From Lepidostoma basale (Eukaryota; Arthropoda; Insecta; Trichoptera; Lepidostomatidae), in the NCBI GenBank assembly GCA_022606425.2, contig JAHDVF020001334.1, positions 62,001-126,000 of the forward strand: a stretch of DNA of 64,000 nt. The letters run 5' to 3'. The notes below the pieces were generated by a model. The model saw only the letters and a program-made list of their open reading frames with translations, was not told the origin of the DNA and made no database searches. The position numbers and the translations under genes are program-made. Positions 13,801-22,683 of the stretch are shown piece by piece. Positions within the stretch are counted from its first letter, which is position 1; each line of letters opens with the position of its first letter.

Positions 13801-16800
13801 CTTTTAGAAAACAGATGTTTTCATCAATATGAAAATTGTGGTTAAACAAAGCCAAATTGACAGTTGTAGGGTATCATGTATATGACATCAAATTGTTTTT
13901 CTTTCACGATAATCAGCTTTTATTAAGTGTGTTTTATATATAATACCTTTCACAAATATTTCAAACCTGCACAAAACAAAAAAAGTGTGACTTATTAATA
14001 TATTCATTGGATATTTATGTATCCGCATTAAGTTATAATATGCAATTCTATTCTTATTTTTTACATTTTACTTGATAATCCATTTGGATTTGAATTGTTT
14101 CTATGGTTGAAATGCTGTCATTTTCTATCTTTTTACTGTGCATTTTCTAAGCTTATGTGTGATTCAATAATTCAGGATTAACCAGTGTGATGCACTTAAA
14201 TAGCATTTGCAATTCAAAGCTATTATAATAGGTTAATAGTTGTATTGATAATTGTTTTATTTAATGTGAATTAAGAATTTATTACAAAATTAAACTTGAA
14301 ATCAATTGAATAACTTATAAAATTATAGTATAAAAATGATTGAGATAAAAAATATGAGATATATGGTTGAAATAGAGACAGAATTCTTGAATTATTTTCT
14401 ATGAATAATTGTTATTAAAAACTAGATATTTGCCTTAAGAGGATTTCAATACAATGCTGAAAAATAAACTATCGTTAAATAAATATTTAAATTGATTTTG
14501 AAGCAATGTCACATATGAATATCTTCTAGCCAATTCTTTTCTATGACTTTGATAAAAATCTTTTTTCTTTTTGTCTGTTGAGTATGAACATGCAAGGAAC
14601 TAAATATTCAAATTTATCTGTTCCATCTATATGTCATTTCTTTAGCATTTTTGATCTGTGTTACCAGTGGTAAAAAAAAAAAACACAATTTAAAAGTATT
14701 TTTTGATGAGCAATAAAAAATAATTAACCAGTATTGATATGTTTGAATTAGTTTTATATTCCAGTGCTCTAACTGCATACAAAATTATTGTTCACGGTTG
14801 AAAAAATTGCGTTTACTCAAGTACCATGGAATTTGAAATTGTTGTTGACGATTGCCGTTTGTTTTAGGTGTGCGAAAGTTCGTTGAAGCATAAAACAGAG
14901 TTGATAACGAAATTGGAAGAAAAGACTGATTCTATGGCGAAAACTATTGAACAACTTGATGGAAAGTAGGTTAAAATCATTTTCGTTTTATATGTGATGC
15001 AATCTCACCAACTAAATATATATTTTTATGCTATTTAACATTACTAACATTTAGGCTGTGGGATCTAATATGGAAAAGTCGTGTTTGTTCAATTTGCAGG
15101 GTAAAAAATATAAAAAAAAAATAATGCCTTTTTTGCAATGGAATGAATTTTAATAGGGTTCTTTATTTTTTTTTATATAAATAGAAGGATTCTAAAACAT
15201 TATTTCTTTTTAATTTGAAAACTATGCAATTTTTTCTTCATGTATTTCTTTATTTACTCCAAGAGAATAAGCATAATTTAATTATAAATATACTTTTAAC
15301 CCCTCTTCACGAAATATTGAAATTATATCAAAAACTGAAATTTGAAATATTTAAATTTAAATATGTGATTTATCCGAGGGTGTTTAAACTAGAGTATAAA
15401 TTTGTTTATTTTATTTTTTATTCAACAACATTTTTCCCCTGCAAATTTTGCAAACACTGGTTTGATAGTTGCATATGAAATATCATATGGGAACAACTCT
15501 TTTTATATATATATTTTGGATACTTAATACTAGTTCTACCACCTAAATCACAAAATTAATATCATGTATTCAAAATCATAGATAACTTAGTAATTATTAT
15601 TTATATATTTGGTGTATGGAATAAGGTCATTTGGGACAACTTTTCAATAATGTAATATTCACTTTTAAAAAAATAATAATCATTAATATAATATATATCA
15701 CTTTGATTGTGTCAACACAATATATTATGAAGAAAAAAAAATAAGTAAATGTATTTTACATGTATTAATTATTTTACTCAAGTTAACCTTGATTTTTTTT
15801 AAATCTCCCATTATCAAGTTGTAACTTTTAATGTTTTTCTTAACATTTTATTTGTGTATATAAAACACTATTGCTTTTTACACTGAAATTATTAACTAAT
15901 TTAAAATATAATTTTAATAATGTTCGAAATTATCCAGCGTTCTAAATAATCACATTTTGCCCTATTGAGTTTTTGTTTTGTAGAATAAAGGGTGTTTGTC
16001 ATATGACATACTTTGTTTTTAATTTATTGTTTCTATTGAAAATTGTTGTCCCAGATTAGAATTATTATTAAAATAAAAAAAATGTAATCTTAGATACTGG
16101 CAAACCTACACTGCAAGCAGCTGTCATGTTTATTTGTATGGAAAATTGTTAGACATATATTTTTAATGTGTTTTTTTTTTTGTGATAAGTATGCTTTATA
16201 ATAGGTATGAAATTTTACCTAGTCATATACGATATCAGTATTTCTACGGTGTAAGTAGGTATTGAATTCGAATTTTGAAATATTTTGGACTGTATTGTCA
16301 AAACAATGCTTCGGTCGGCTTAGCAAAGACCACCAGGCTTTTTGTAAGATTGTTTTGTTTTTCAAATAAATCACTGTGCATTGGAATTAATGTTTTTCAA
16401 TCAAATTCAACTATTCCCATTTATAAATTTTATTTTGATTTTTGTTTTGTAGGTTTGCCATATCTTTTGTTACATTTTTTACAATTATTTATTTATCATG
16501 GAAAGTTCAGTATTGGATGTCTCGATAAATATTAGTTTGATAATCGCTTAAGATAAATTTAAACAATACCTTTGTAATCATTTTGAATTTAATATACACA
16601 CAAATTAAAATGCTGAAAAGTAGTTTTATTTGTATATTTGTTTATACAGATGCTTTGAATCTCCAGTTCAATTCTCTCGTGTTAAAATCAATAATTGAAA
16701 TATTTATTAACAAATGAACTTTCTATGATTTTTTTTGTATTTTTATGCTTGTAGTTTTTTTTATTTTTTGTTTTCACCCTGTCCTTTTTTCCTATATATT

Positions 16801-19800
16801 TATAAACCTTTCACTGCTTGGTGAGTCCACGTGTACCGATATTACATTAAAAATATCTGGCATCGAATCTTAGTCTCGCATAGCAAGTGTTAATTTTTCA
16901 TAGTCTCGCACAGCAAGTTCTTTTGGAATTTTTTTCCTTCTATATTGTTTTAAAAATTCAGCAATCAACATCCATGTCGCACCTTCAGGACGAAAACGAC
17001 TCAACTCGAAAAATCATATTGTTGGGAAATCGCGAAAGAAGAATGTAAATTGTGACACTTTCGTATTATTTCTTCGATTATTTCGATTTCTTTAAAGTAA
17101 TCGCAGTGTACTTACTTTAAAGAAATCGAAACAATCGAAGAAATAATACGAAAGTGTCACAATTTACATTCTTCTTTTGCAATATCCCAACAATATGATT
17201 TTTCGAGTTGAGTCGTTTTCGTCCTGAAGGTGCGATATTATGATAGTCGAATACTTCAAAAATATATTTGCGCTTTATTCACTCACAAGAGATTTTTACA
17301 TATAAATCTTCATTAGTCATATTATCATATTATCTGTTATAAATAATTTACATGAAAACAATTTAAAAATAATTATATTTGTTTATACATCACCTTTATT
17401 GGTTAGAATGGTGTAAAAATGAAGTACACAAGTGTTTCAAATTATATTTAGTAATGCGACACCCCAAATTGAGTGCTTCATACGAAAGCAAAACAATTTA
17501 AACATAGATATTTTAAAATTGATTCATTTATCTGAAAATATAAGAAGTGAAAAAAAGTTTAGGAGCTGTTTCAAGCTGCCAGAGACAGAGAGAGCTACTC
17601 TCTAGTGATAGTCAACGTCGGGAGGGACACATGAAACCGATGAATACGATACCGATGAATATTTAATACATGGTACAATGGATGGACAAGTGGAGAGGGA
17701 TATTGAAAGCAGGGTTAGGGTAGGCAACATAGTGAATGGTGCACTTAAAGTTATCATTGCAAATACAAGCCTATCCTAAGCTAAAATGGCAGTGCACAAT
17801 GGTGTTCTTGAACTTACCCTTATGAATGGAAGCGAAGCATGAAATGCAGTAGACATAAAATCTCTTAGATGATTGTGTGGAAAAATCTGTGTATGTTCGA
17901 GTGTAGAATGAAAATATAAGAAGTGAATGATATGAACAAAATTAATGTTATGAACAAAATAATGAAAGGAACATTAAGATCGCTTAAACACATGAAAATA
18001 ATAAATAAAGATAGAATGGTAAAAATAGTATGGCTTAACAATGTAAATGGAACTAGAAATAGAGGAAGACCAATGAAAACATGGCACAATCAAATAAGTC
18101 AAATATTGAATGTCGGTCAGAGTCAGAGAAATCGACGCGCGTGCATGACATGATGTATGAATGTTGAGGAAGCGAGAGAAGTATGTTAGGAAAGAAAAGT
18201 GCGGCAGTCCATTCTTTCTGCCTACCTCTTCGGAGAGACGGCGTAATGGTTAGTTCGTTTTATTTTATACTTTAGTATTGAGAAAAACATATGTTTTTGG
18301 AAGATATATTATATTTTAAAGGGACACGTTTTGCATTGGCTAGTGCAGTATTATAATGATTTTTTTATAACAACAATACATATATGAATCACAGAAAATA
18401 TTTTCTAAGCCTGACTCTAGTTAGTGTGGTATGCGTGGACACTCAGTGCAGCAAGCATTTCAAATAAAATACGAGGACATTATAAGGGGCATTTAGAGCA
18501 CTTTTGGTGTGAAATTAACACGGGAAAGTTTACAGATTAAATCTAGAGAAAGATGCTAAAGTGAAACGAGAGGAGACATCCCGAGTTCTAGGAGTAAGGG
18601 CTGCAGAGGCAGAAAGGGTCGCATCTGCTGCCGAAAGTGACTTACGGATAGAAAGGGAGTGGAGAATATCATTACAGGTAAACTTTTCATATTGACAACA
18701 TTAATCCACAATTAAAGTAGACACCATCTGCGATCAACACCAGTCAAACATCATCTATAAATATTATAACTGTACCATTTACATTTATATTAATTTTCAT
18801 ATTTTTTCTTATGAAGAAATTATCCAATATTGAATATGAAGTTTTAAATCATTGTTTAAGCATTAACAAATTAAAATATTTTGGTTTTTATATAAATTGA
18901 TATTTCCAGGAAACCATGATGAAGGACAGAGACAGAATTTCTGAACTCCAACAAGAAATTGAAGAATTGAAACAAGTTGAAAAGGTTTGTATTATCCAAT
19001 GAACTAACTATAACGCCATTCCCACACTCTATCCTGTCAATGTTCAAAAATAGATTCAAGTCTTTTTAACTTTAGTCTTTTTTTTTTTTAATTCTTACAG
19101 CTTGGATCGATTCAACTACCCACACGGCAGACATAATTTTTTTTATCGATTTGGTCTTAACACATTTTTTCACGCATAACTGATGAAATTTAACATCAAC
19201 AAACCATTGCCCCGTTTTTTGTAAGGGGTTGGCAGAGAGAATGGACCGCCACACAACTCGATCCTGACACATGTCTCTAGATTCCTCCACATTCATACAG
19301 CGAATCATACACGCACGTCGATTCTTCGGACTTCTAATATGGCTGACCTATAAAATTTGATTAATCTGGTCATGCCAAGATTTCCTCAGTCTCCCATGAC
19401 TCTGTATTCCATTCACACTGTTACCGTATACTTTCTTAATCTAAATGAAAACGTCTGTCTTCTAGGAATTTTATTTAATTTTATATGGAATGACATGTTT
19501 TGCCATTCTAAGGCATTCCATATAAAATTTAATGAAACTCCTAGAAGACAGACATTTTCATTTATATTAATTATTTAATATGGAGTTTTACATCATTGTT
19601 TAACTCTTTGCACGCTAACGTATTAACTTTTGATACGGCAAAAATTCCATACTCACACGCGGCCGCATCAACTCTTGATACGGGAACTTTGACTGCCGAT
19701 ATTACAGCGCTCTTTTGTCAAACATGTATGTCTCGCTCGCTTGGACATTCGTAGAACTATTATGATGCTGATATCTACAAGAATTTCTCAAAAACAAAAT

Positions 19801-21975
19801 TGTATTTCATAAAAAAACATTGATAATCAAGTGCGTGTCTTCGCGCCTTCGAGTTCCATAGTTTACAATTTTGTCAACAGATGGCGTTAGTACTAATTTG
19901 CTATCTGCGCTTGCGCGCACCGAGTTAATGTTAATGAATGGTTGCAGTAAAATAGACACTAAGTACCAACATTCGAATGATATGGTATGTTTTTGTATGA
20001 AATTTTATGTTTTTGTTTTTTTAAACATCTAAGAGTGTTGACACACGAAGATTTGTTTTCATTTTGTTCTGTCTAAATAGTCCAATAAATCATGCCATAA
20101 TGCTATAATTTGTCATTTAATTGCGTGCGTGGAAAAGGTTAAGAAACAAATAATAGTATACTTTCTTAACCATTCTTCCTTCATCCATGCGTTCTATATA
20201 TCCGAAACAACGCAGTGATCCTTTCATAATTTTGATAATAATACTTTCTTTCGCTCTTCATTCCTTCCTTATAACAGCGCTTGAAATTGGAATTTCAATG
20301 ATTTATAATAACATTTCAGAGGAACGTGCGGTTGGAACAGGAGTTAGAATCTCTCCAGACGAAGTATGCAGATGCTCAAACCACCTTGGAAGAAGTAGGC
20401 GACGCTCTCAGCACGGATAAGCTCAAACTGGCTGAGGTCCTGGAGGCTGTTGGCAGCGGCGGTGGTGGAGATGCTCCCCTCCCCCCTACCCGGGATAAGA
20501 GGAAGAACCGGGAAGGGTGGACCAGCGACAGCCAGGCCACGCGATGCCACGGGTGCGATAAAGAATTCAATATCGCAAGGAGAAAGGTGTGCACATATGT
20601 ATTTGTTATTATTCTTTTTTTTATGAACAACAAACAAATACAAATTTTTATGCTTTTCAGTTTATTTTTTCCAACATGATTCTCTTATGACACCTCTTAT
20701 TTCGCGTTTAATATTCCGTATATCCATTAAATGGTCCCAACTATTTGAATGGTTGAAGTAAAATAGGCACTAAGTACCAAAAAAAAAATACAAAAAAACT
20801 AAGTATGCAGTTTTGTTCTATATTACATATAGAACGAAACTACATACTTAGTTTTTTTTGTATTTTTTTTGGTACTTAGTGCCTATTTTACTGCAACCAT
20901 TCATTTGATTAATAACTTTGTATGTAACTGACAAAAGAAGATCTCTTAGACGAATGTGTGGATAATCTGTGTATGATAGTGTCAAATGAAAATATAGAAG
21001 TGAATGCAGTGCGAATGATGGTGTTATTAATAAAATAATGAGAGGATCATTAAGATGGTTTGGACACATGGAAAGAATGATAAAAAAAGTGAAATGTTAA
21101 AGATGTAAATGGAACTAGAAAGATATAAATGGAACTAGAAAAACGCGTGCATGACACGATGTATGAGTTGAGGAGCAAGAGAAATATGTCAGGAAAGAAA
21201 AGTGTGGCAGTCCATTCTTTCTGGCTATCTCTTCGGGGAAACGGTGTGATGGTTAGTTGGTTAGTTAGTGTTTTTAGCTGGTTGGATACGTTGTTAAAAA
21301 TATATGTGTGTAACTGCTCCGATCTGTTACTGCAAACTGGTATACATGACATTTATTTTGTTGTTTTTTTTTATTTTTTCTGTAAGATTGTTAAAAAATC
21401 GTGAACCGGATCTATTGTTTAAAAGTTGATTTGTTTATTTGATGGGTGAAATGGTCATTTGCTTTTTACCTTAAAATACAAACAGTTCCTTTGCTTAATT
21501 ATTAGCTTTAGTGTTCATATCATTCTCAAGACAAAATTCTAATTAAAAATTATCCTTTTCAAAATATTAACGTATGTCAAGCACTTGTTAACGTTATGTC
21601 CCTGGTAATCTGTCCAATTCTAACTAGCACATGTTATGTATGTACTGTTATGTAGGTTCTTGTATTTTGTTTAGAATATTTTTAGGGCCAGAATGTCGAG
21701 TTCAATTAAACAGTTTTTTTTTCCAATTATAGAGTTTAGCCAATTAACCAGGTTTCAATTGTCCAGGTTTTACTGTACATAATGTTTTAACAAAATGCAT
21801 TAAAAATGGTCAAAATCTTTTGAATGTAAATATTTGTTTATTTTTCCAGCATCACTGTCGTCGGTGTGGGCAGATCTTCTGCGGTGCTTGTAGCGAAGGT
21901 TCCATGGCTTTAGAGGGTCATCCCCGACCTGTCAGGGTCTGTGATAACTGTCGAATCATGGCACCGTCCACATGA
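1741..21975 (+). CDS. RUFY: RUFY-family RUN/FYVE protein, 3' portion of a multi-exon gene
   Basis: RUFY proteins are endosomal/Rab-effector adaptors with an N-terminal RUN domain, a long coiled coil and a C-terminal PI3P-binding FYVE finger. Eight exons join in phase: 1741-1805, 4432-4569, 6314-6454, 14868-14965, 18536-18677, 18910-18984, 20320-20586 and 21850-21975, about 349 residues. The coiled-coil part carries the family-like stretches [13 protein letters not shown] and SLRRQLDD. The FYVE finger is complete: WTSD, then the RRKHHCRRCG basic patch, eight Cys/His ligands and a final RVCDNC. The RUN domain is absent and should lie left of the window. Exon 9751-10119 gives a second, FYVE-less end. 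RUFY1, 2 and 3 cannot be separated here. The introns are full of transposon copies, none of which interrupts an exon. Confidence 0.88.
1831..1850 (+). repeat. Short interstitial TTAGG-like tract
   Basis: Two TTAGG units flank a TTTGG variant just inside the intron donor. TTAGG is the common insect telomeric repeat; this tract is too short to be a telomere and may be chance. Confidence 0.3.
2085..2265. repeat. Hairpin repeat, GAATGACATGTTT family
   Basis: Inverted arms: 'GAATGTCTATTTTCTAGAAG' and 'GGGAATGACATG' on the left are mirrored by 'ACGTCATTCCC' and 'CAGAATACAGATATTTTCA' on the right. The right arm contains GGTGAAAC followed by an ACGTC-type palindrome, a decayed form of the hammerhead-like core described elsewhere. 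The same family occurs at 13685, 19440, 29985, 36835 and 61965. Confidence 0.6.
2431..2665 (-). mobile_element. Short repeat with RTE-type 3' tail (SINE-like chimera)
   Basis: The first ~60 bp (TAACTAACTAACC, then ATCACGCCGTCTC) match the RTE-like 3' end, but the body beyond it (minus strand: GGCGATGAGGTTCGCAACCC and CCGCGGGGG) is a different sequence shared with 4598-4850 and 62490-62745. This is the layout of a non-autonomous retroposon that copies its partner's 3' tail. Confidence 0.65.
2880..3330 (-). repeat. Foldback repeat bearing an ACAGCTGT hammerhead-like motif
   Basis: It contains the motif at 3278-3314 and, further out, 'ATTGTTTTGGCCGTAATACTA'-type sequence that reappears in inverse orientation near 32461-32500. 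The two are the same family. The right side of this copy is split by the element inserted at 3341-4118 and seems to resume at 4131. Confidence 0.55.
3278..3314 (-). ncRNA. Hammerhead-ribozyme-like motif (ACAGCTGT type)
   Basis: Minus strand: CTGATGA, one extra T, a perfect 6-bp stem GTCAAC/GTTGAC closed by ATAG, then GAA, the palindrome ACAGCTGT, and C at the expected cleavage position. This follows the hammerhead order C3-A9 core, stem II, G12-A14, stem III, H17. The unpaired T before stem II is non-canonical, and stem III is a loopless palindrome that could only form between two molecules. Confidence 0.6.
3446..3482 (-). ncRNA. Hammerhead-like motif, left arm (ACAT-loop-ATGT type)
   Basis: Minus strand: CTGAAGA, one extra A, stem GGAC/GTCC with a TGGTT loop, GAA, then ACAT-GTCT-ATGT, a true 4-bp stem III with a 4-nt loop, followed by A. 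The position 1.1/2.1 pair of stem I does not form (A against A), so cleavage is uncertain. Confidence 0.55.
4022..4058 (+). ncRNA. Hammerhead-like motif, right arm (ACAT-loop-ATGT type)
   Basis: Exact counterpart of the 3446-3482 motif in the right arm: CTGAAGA, extra A, GGAC-TGGTT-GTCC, GAA, ACAT-GTCT-ATGT, A. The two read outward from the element centre. Confidence 0.55.
4432..4569 (+). CDS. RUFY: RUFY-like gene, second visible exon
   Basis: A TTTGCAG acceptor and GTAAAA donor bound 46 codons in phase 0. The product is highly charged ([12 protein letters not shown], then [19 protein letters not shown]), the start of a coiled coil. Confidence 0.85.
4598..4850 (-). mobile_element. Short repeat with RTE-type 3' tail (second copy)
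   Basis: Same body and tail as 2431-2665 and 62490-62745: CTAACTAACTAACC tail, CACGCCATCTCC, then the GCGACGAGGTT-type body and CACAAAATAAATC. It begins 29 bp past the exon donor at 4569. Confidence 0.65.
4851..6035. other. Intron, mostly AT-rich
   Basis: No exon seen. A dispersed repeat at about 5803-5850 (CAAATTTACAGGAGCACCAC) also occurs at 53561-53611, and another at 5703-5770 (CAAACGTATTACGTGTCACA) also occurs at 62765-62815. Confidence 0.5.
6036..6132. repeat. Decayed divergent pair of hammerhead-like motifs
   Basis: Left (minus, 6036-6068): CCGATGA ... GGAAACATGTT. Right (plus, 6101-6132): ATGATGA, AAGG ... TTC, GAAACATGG. A sister of the right half at 4131-4165 keeps a better stem II (AAGGT/ACCTT). 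Core bases are mutated, so these are remnants. Confidence 0.4.
6314..6454 (+). CDS. RUFY: RUFY-like gene, third visible exon (coiled coil)
   Basis: The exon lies between TTCAG and GTAAGA, 47 codons in phase 0. It encodes [19 protein letters not shown] then [10 protein letters not shown] and YKKLQ, the most family-diagnostic coiled-coil segment. It can be joined to either 9751 (short form) or 14868 (long form), both in phase 0. Confidence 0.9.
6455..8776. other. Intron with small repeat fragments
   Basis: At 6806-6890 a plus-strand fragment of the RTE-tailed short repeat (CGCGTCTCCCGCGGGG to TTCTGCCTACCC) is present. At 7609-7640 the string CAAATCAAATCACTTTATTC looks like the minus-strand 3' end of a Jockey/CR1-type element (compare GATTTGATTTGAT at 52812). 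A short local duplication (TGTAATAAGTATTTAATAATG) lies at 8410-8470. Otherwise AT-rich. Confidence 0.5.
8777..9024. mobile_element. Possible MITE with ATTGAAG ends
   Basis: The left end ATTGAAGACTGG plus ATTACAAAGGTG is mirrored on the right by CACCTTTGTAATG and CCAGCCTTCAAT. The flanking duplication is ambiguous. The inner string GATGCCACCGGTGGTACAT has a relative near 12840. Confidence 0.45.
9361..9605 (+). mobile_element. Decayed RTE-like fragment
   Basis: Plus-strand remnants of the RTE C-terminal coding region can be read (AAAATGTTTGGACACCTGGAA for KMFGHLE, then ATGGTGAAGAAAGTATATG for MVKKVY), with many indels and no surviving tail. Confidence 0.6.
9751..10119 (+). CDS. RUFY: RUFY-like gene, alternative 3' terminal exon (FYVE-less isoform)
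   Basis: After a CCAAAAG acceptor the exon reads in phase 0 for 122 residues to TAA at 10117. Its start ([20 protein letters not shown]) aligns residue by residue with the start of the 14868 exon ([20 protein letters not shown]), so the two look like duplicated coiled-coil exons. It then continues into a Ser/Pro/Lys-rich tail ([21 protein letters not shown]) and a stop. Splicing 6454 to 9751 gives a protein ending here, without the FYVE finger; short FYVE-less forms are known for mammalian RUFY3. The acceptor pyrimidine tract is weak, and no AATAAA is obvious within about 100 bp. The coding sequence is GC-richer than its surroundings, supporting a real exon. Confidence 0.78.
   Translation, partial: ECEMELTQKGEMVSRLQSKAEQIGKILNNLEKYNHLINDGEGKNVRSPTCSDRGLKSPSDNKGLGRSPLSLPPNNDAKKSKDSDGPPHKKLDLKEIPPFKMKNRRPEELNSPTGPGNAITDM
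11000..11143 (-). mobile_element. Possible non-LTR C-terminal remnant
   Basis: Minus strand reads roughly [18 protein letters not shown], like the C-terminal GRP-RW-D segment of non-LTR polyproteins. Short and isolated. Confidence 0.35.
11155..11508 (+). mobile_element. Decayed RTE-like fragment with GTTA tail
   Basis: GAAAGTAGAATAAAT, AGATGGTTTGGATATATGG and the final GGCGTGATGGTTAGTCAG identify the family. Many indels; no usable frame. Confidence 0.75.
12141..14867. other. Long AT-rich intron segment
   Basis: No exon or RNA gene recognised. At 13685-13845 there is one arm of the GAATGACATGTTT hairpin family (TTATTGTTTCTTGAACAATA, then TTTTAGAAAACAGATGTTTT). Confidence 0.5.
14868..14965 (+). 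CDS. RUFY: RUFY-like gene, coiled-coil exon of the long isoform
   Basis: GTTTTAG acceptor; 32 codons plus 2 bases before the GTAGGT donor. It reads [20 protein letters not shown] and ends AKTIEQLDG(K), matching the RUFY segment after the conserved LRRQLDD block. The split Lys codon is completed by the first base at 18536. Confidence 0.85.
14966..16976. other. AT-rich intron, nothing recognised
   Basis: I see only AT-rich low-complexity sequence. The open frames here (for example 15215-15478 and 16275-16535) have composition typical of random AT-rich DNA. Confidence 0.5.
16977..17235. repeat. Long palindrome, ~124-bp arms with 11-bp centre
   Basis: Left arm 16977-17100 (TCGCACCTTCAGGACGAAAA ... 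TTTAAAGTAA) and right arm 17112-17235 are near-perfect reverse complements with a few mismatches around 17028-17036. The centre is TCGCAGTGTAC. Probably a foldback MITE in the RUFY-like intron. Confidence 0.85.
17645..18262 (+). mobile_element. RTE-like 3' fragment
   Basis: From a RT C-terminal region (ATTGAAAGCAGGGTTAGGGT, AAGCCTATCCTAAGC) to the end (ACGGCGTAATGGTTAGTTCG). Frameshifts and stops are present; a piece around 17923-18153 still reads [16 protein letters not shown]. Confidence 0.85.
18536..18677 (+). CDS. RUFY: RUFY-like gene, coiled-coil exon
   Basis: TTTACAG acceptor and GTAAAC donor. One base completes Lys, then 47 codons: [16 protein letters not shown], then [20 protein letters not shown]. 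Strongly charged heptads; ends phase 0. Confidence 0.85.
18910..18984 (+). CDS. RUFY: RUFY-like gene, short coiled-coil exon
   Basis: TTTCCAG acceptor and GTTTGT donor bound 25 in-phase codons, [20 protein letters not shown] then KQVEK. Too short to be found without its neighbours; the phase and heptads fit. Confidence 0.82.
19440..20155. mobile_element. GAATGACATGTTT hairpin element nested in the RTE copy
   Basis: It is bounded by the 13-bp duplication TATACTTTCTTAA (19427-19439 and 20157-20169). Inverted arms (ATGAAAACGTCTGTCTTCTA against TAGAAGACAGACATTTTCAT) lie around the GGAATGACATGTTTTGCC segment. A further piggyBac-like element sits inside it at 19604-20138. The variable-length duplication fits a retro-type insertion. 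Confidence 0.75.
19604..20138. mobile_element. piggyBac-like non-autonomous element
   Basis: Flanked by TTAA at 19600-19603 and 20139-20142. Left end CTCTTTGCACGC and right end GCGTGG-AAAAGG are imperfect inverted repeats like piggyBac MITE ends (CCCTTTGCACGC). No transposase frame. Confidence 0.65.
20320..20586 (+). CDS. RUFY: RUFY-like gene, exon with end of coiled coil and first half of FYVE
   Basis: ATTTCAG acceptor and GTGTGC donor, 89 codons. [20 protein letters not shown] and [20 protein letters not shown] lead to a glycine/proline linker ([12 protein letters not shown]), then [13 protein letters not shown], the N-terminal WxxD and first Cys pair of the FYVE finger, ending at RRK. Confidence 0.92.
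20746..20903. repeat. Foldback MITE
   Basis: Near-perfect inverted repeat: TGAATGGTTGAAGTAAAATA on the left against TATTTTACTGCAACCATTCA on the right. A half copy is at 45458-45510 (ligase intron) and a short piece at 19932-19965. Confidence 0.8.
20930..21271 (+). mobile_element. RTE-like 3' fragment
   Basis: Reads AGATCTCTTAGACGAATGTG, AAGATGGTTTGGACACATGG, TTCTTTCTGGCTATCTCTTC and a GTTAGTTGGTTAGTTAG tail. Frameshifted, with a small internal duplication (AAATGGAACTAGAAA). Confidence 0.85.
21690..21775. mobile_element. Single pogo/Tigger-like end
   Basis: CAATTAACCAGGTTTCAATT and GGTTTTACTG followed by TA resemble the right terminal repeat of pogo/Tigger elements (CAGTA...). No matching left end was found. 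Confidence 0.4.
21850..21975 (+). CDS. RUFY: RUFY-like gene, last exon (FYVE C-terminal half)
   Basis: TTTCCAG acceptor, then [25 protein letters not shown] and a stop TGA at 21973. It supplies the HHCR part of the basic PI3P-binding patch and the remaining zinc ligands. Confidence 0.95.
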   Translation, partial: HHCRRCGQIFCGACSEGSMALEGHPRPVRVCDNCRIMAPST

Positions 21976-22263
21976 TGAAGCCGTTCAATTTTCAACAATT
22001 CATTCTAAAGGGTTATTCTATTGTTGTTTCTATAAAACAATGTTTTTATTATCCTGACTTTATTGACTTTACTGAATTATATTTTTGAGAATTTTTAAAT
22101 TTCGATTAATGAATTCTATGCACATTCTATCGAGAATTATAGTAATTTGTTTTGTTTAAATTATTATTTGTAATGTGTTATATTAGTGTGTTATTCGTAA
22201 CAGTTGTTTTTAGAAGTTATTTAAAATAATTCTCTTGAATATGGAATAACACCTTGGAATAAA
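21976..22263 (+). other. RUFY: Likely 3' UTR with poly(A) signal
   Basis: AT-rich sequence follows the stop, and AATAAA at 22258-22263 is the first canonical polyadenylation hexamer on the plus strand downstream. Confidence 0.55.
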
Positions 22264-22683
22264 TGAAGCAGTTGTTTTGTTATATATATTATTGTTATTA
22301 ATAAGCTTAAAATGACACTACATGATTGGTTTCACAGTTCTTATTTTAAATCATTGAACTCGAAATTACTCGCAAAATATAATTTTGTGCTATTAATATG
22401 ATATTACTGAGTAACTAACAAAAAAATAATTAATACATTTTATTTATTTAATATTAAGCACAAATAATTAGTAATAATACAATAAATGTTTTTAACATGT
22501 TTTAATAATATTGTATTCTGTTGATCGGAATTTGATAGAAGTGAAAATATTGTATTTCAGTTACCAATCATTATTCTTTTGATTAATGCAAATATATTTG
22601 TATTAACTAATTTATTTAAGAGCCAACCGATTCCACCTGTGAATTAACATCTTCGTGGCAATAAAGTTTGGTTGGATCTTTAA

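Larger units (their letters stand above)
19198..20281 (-). mobile_element. RTE-like fragment split by a nested insertion
   Basis: Minus-strand RTE sequence at 19198-19439 (encoding [17 protein letters not shown] and WRSILSA) stops at TATACTTTCTTAA and resumes at 20157 with the same 13 bp, continuing to about 20281 (CCATTCTTCCTTCATCCATG). The 19440-20155 insert therefore post-dates this copy. Confidence 0.85.

Noticed and set aside
15215..16535. Open frames in the RUFY intron
   Set aside because: Phe/Tyr/Ile-rich composition expected from random AT-rich DNA, and no splice-site support.
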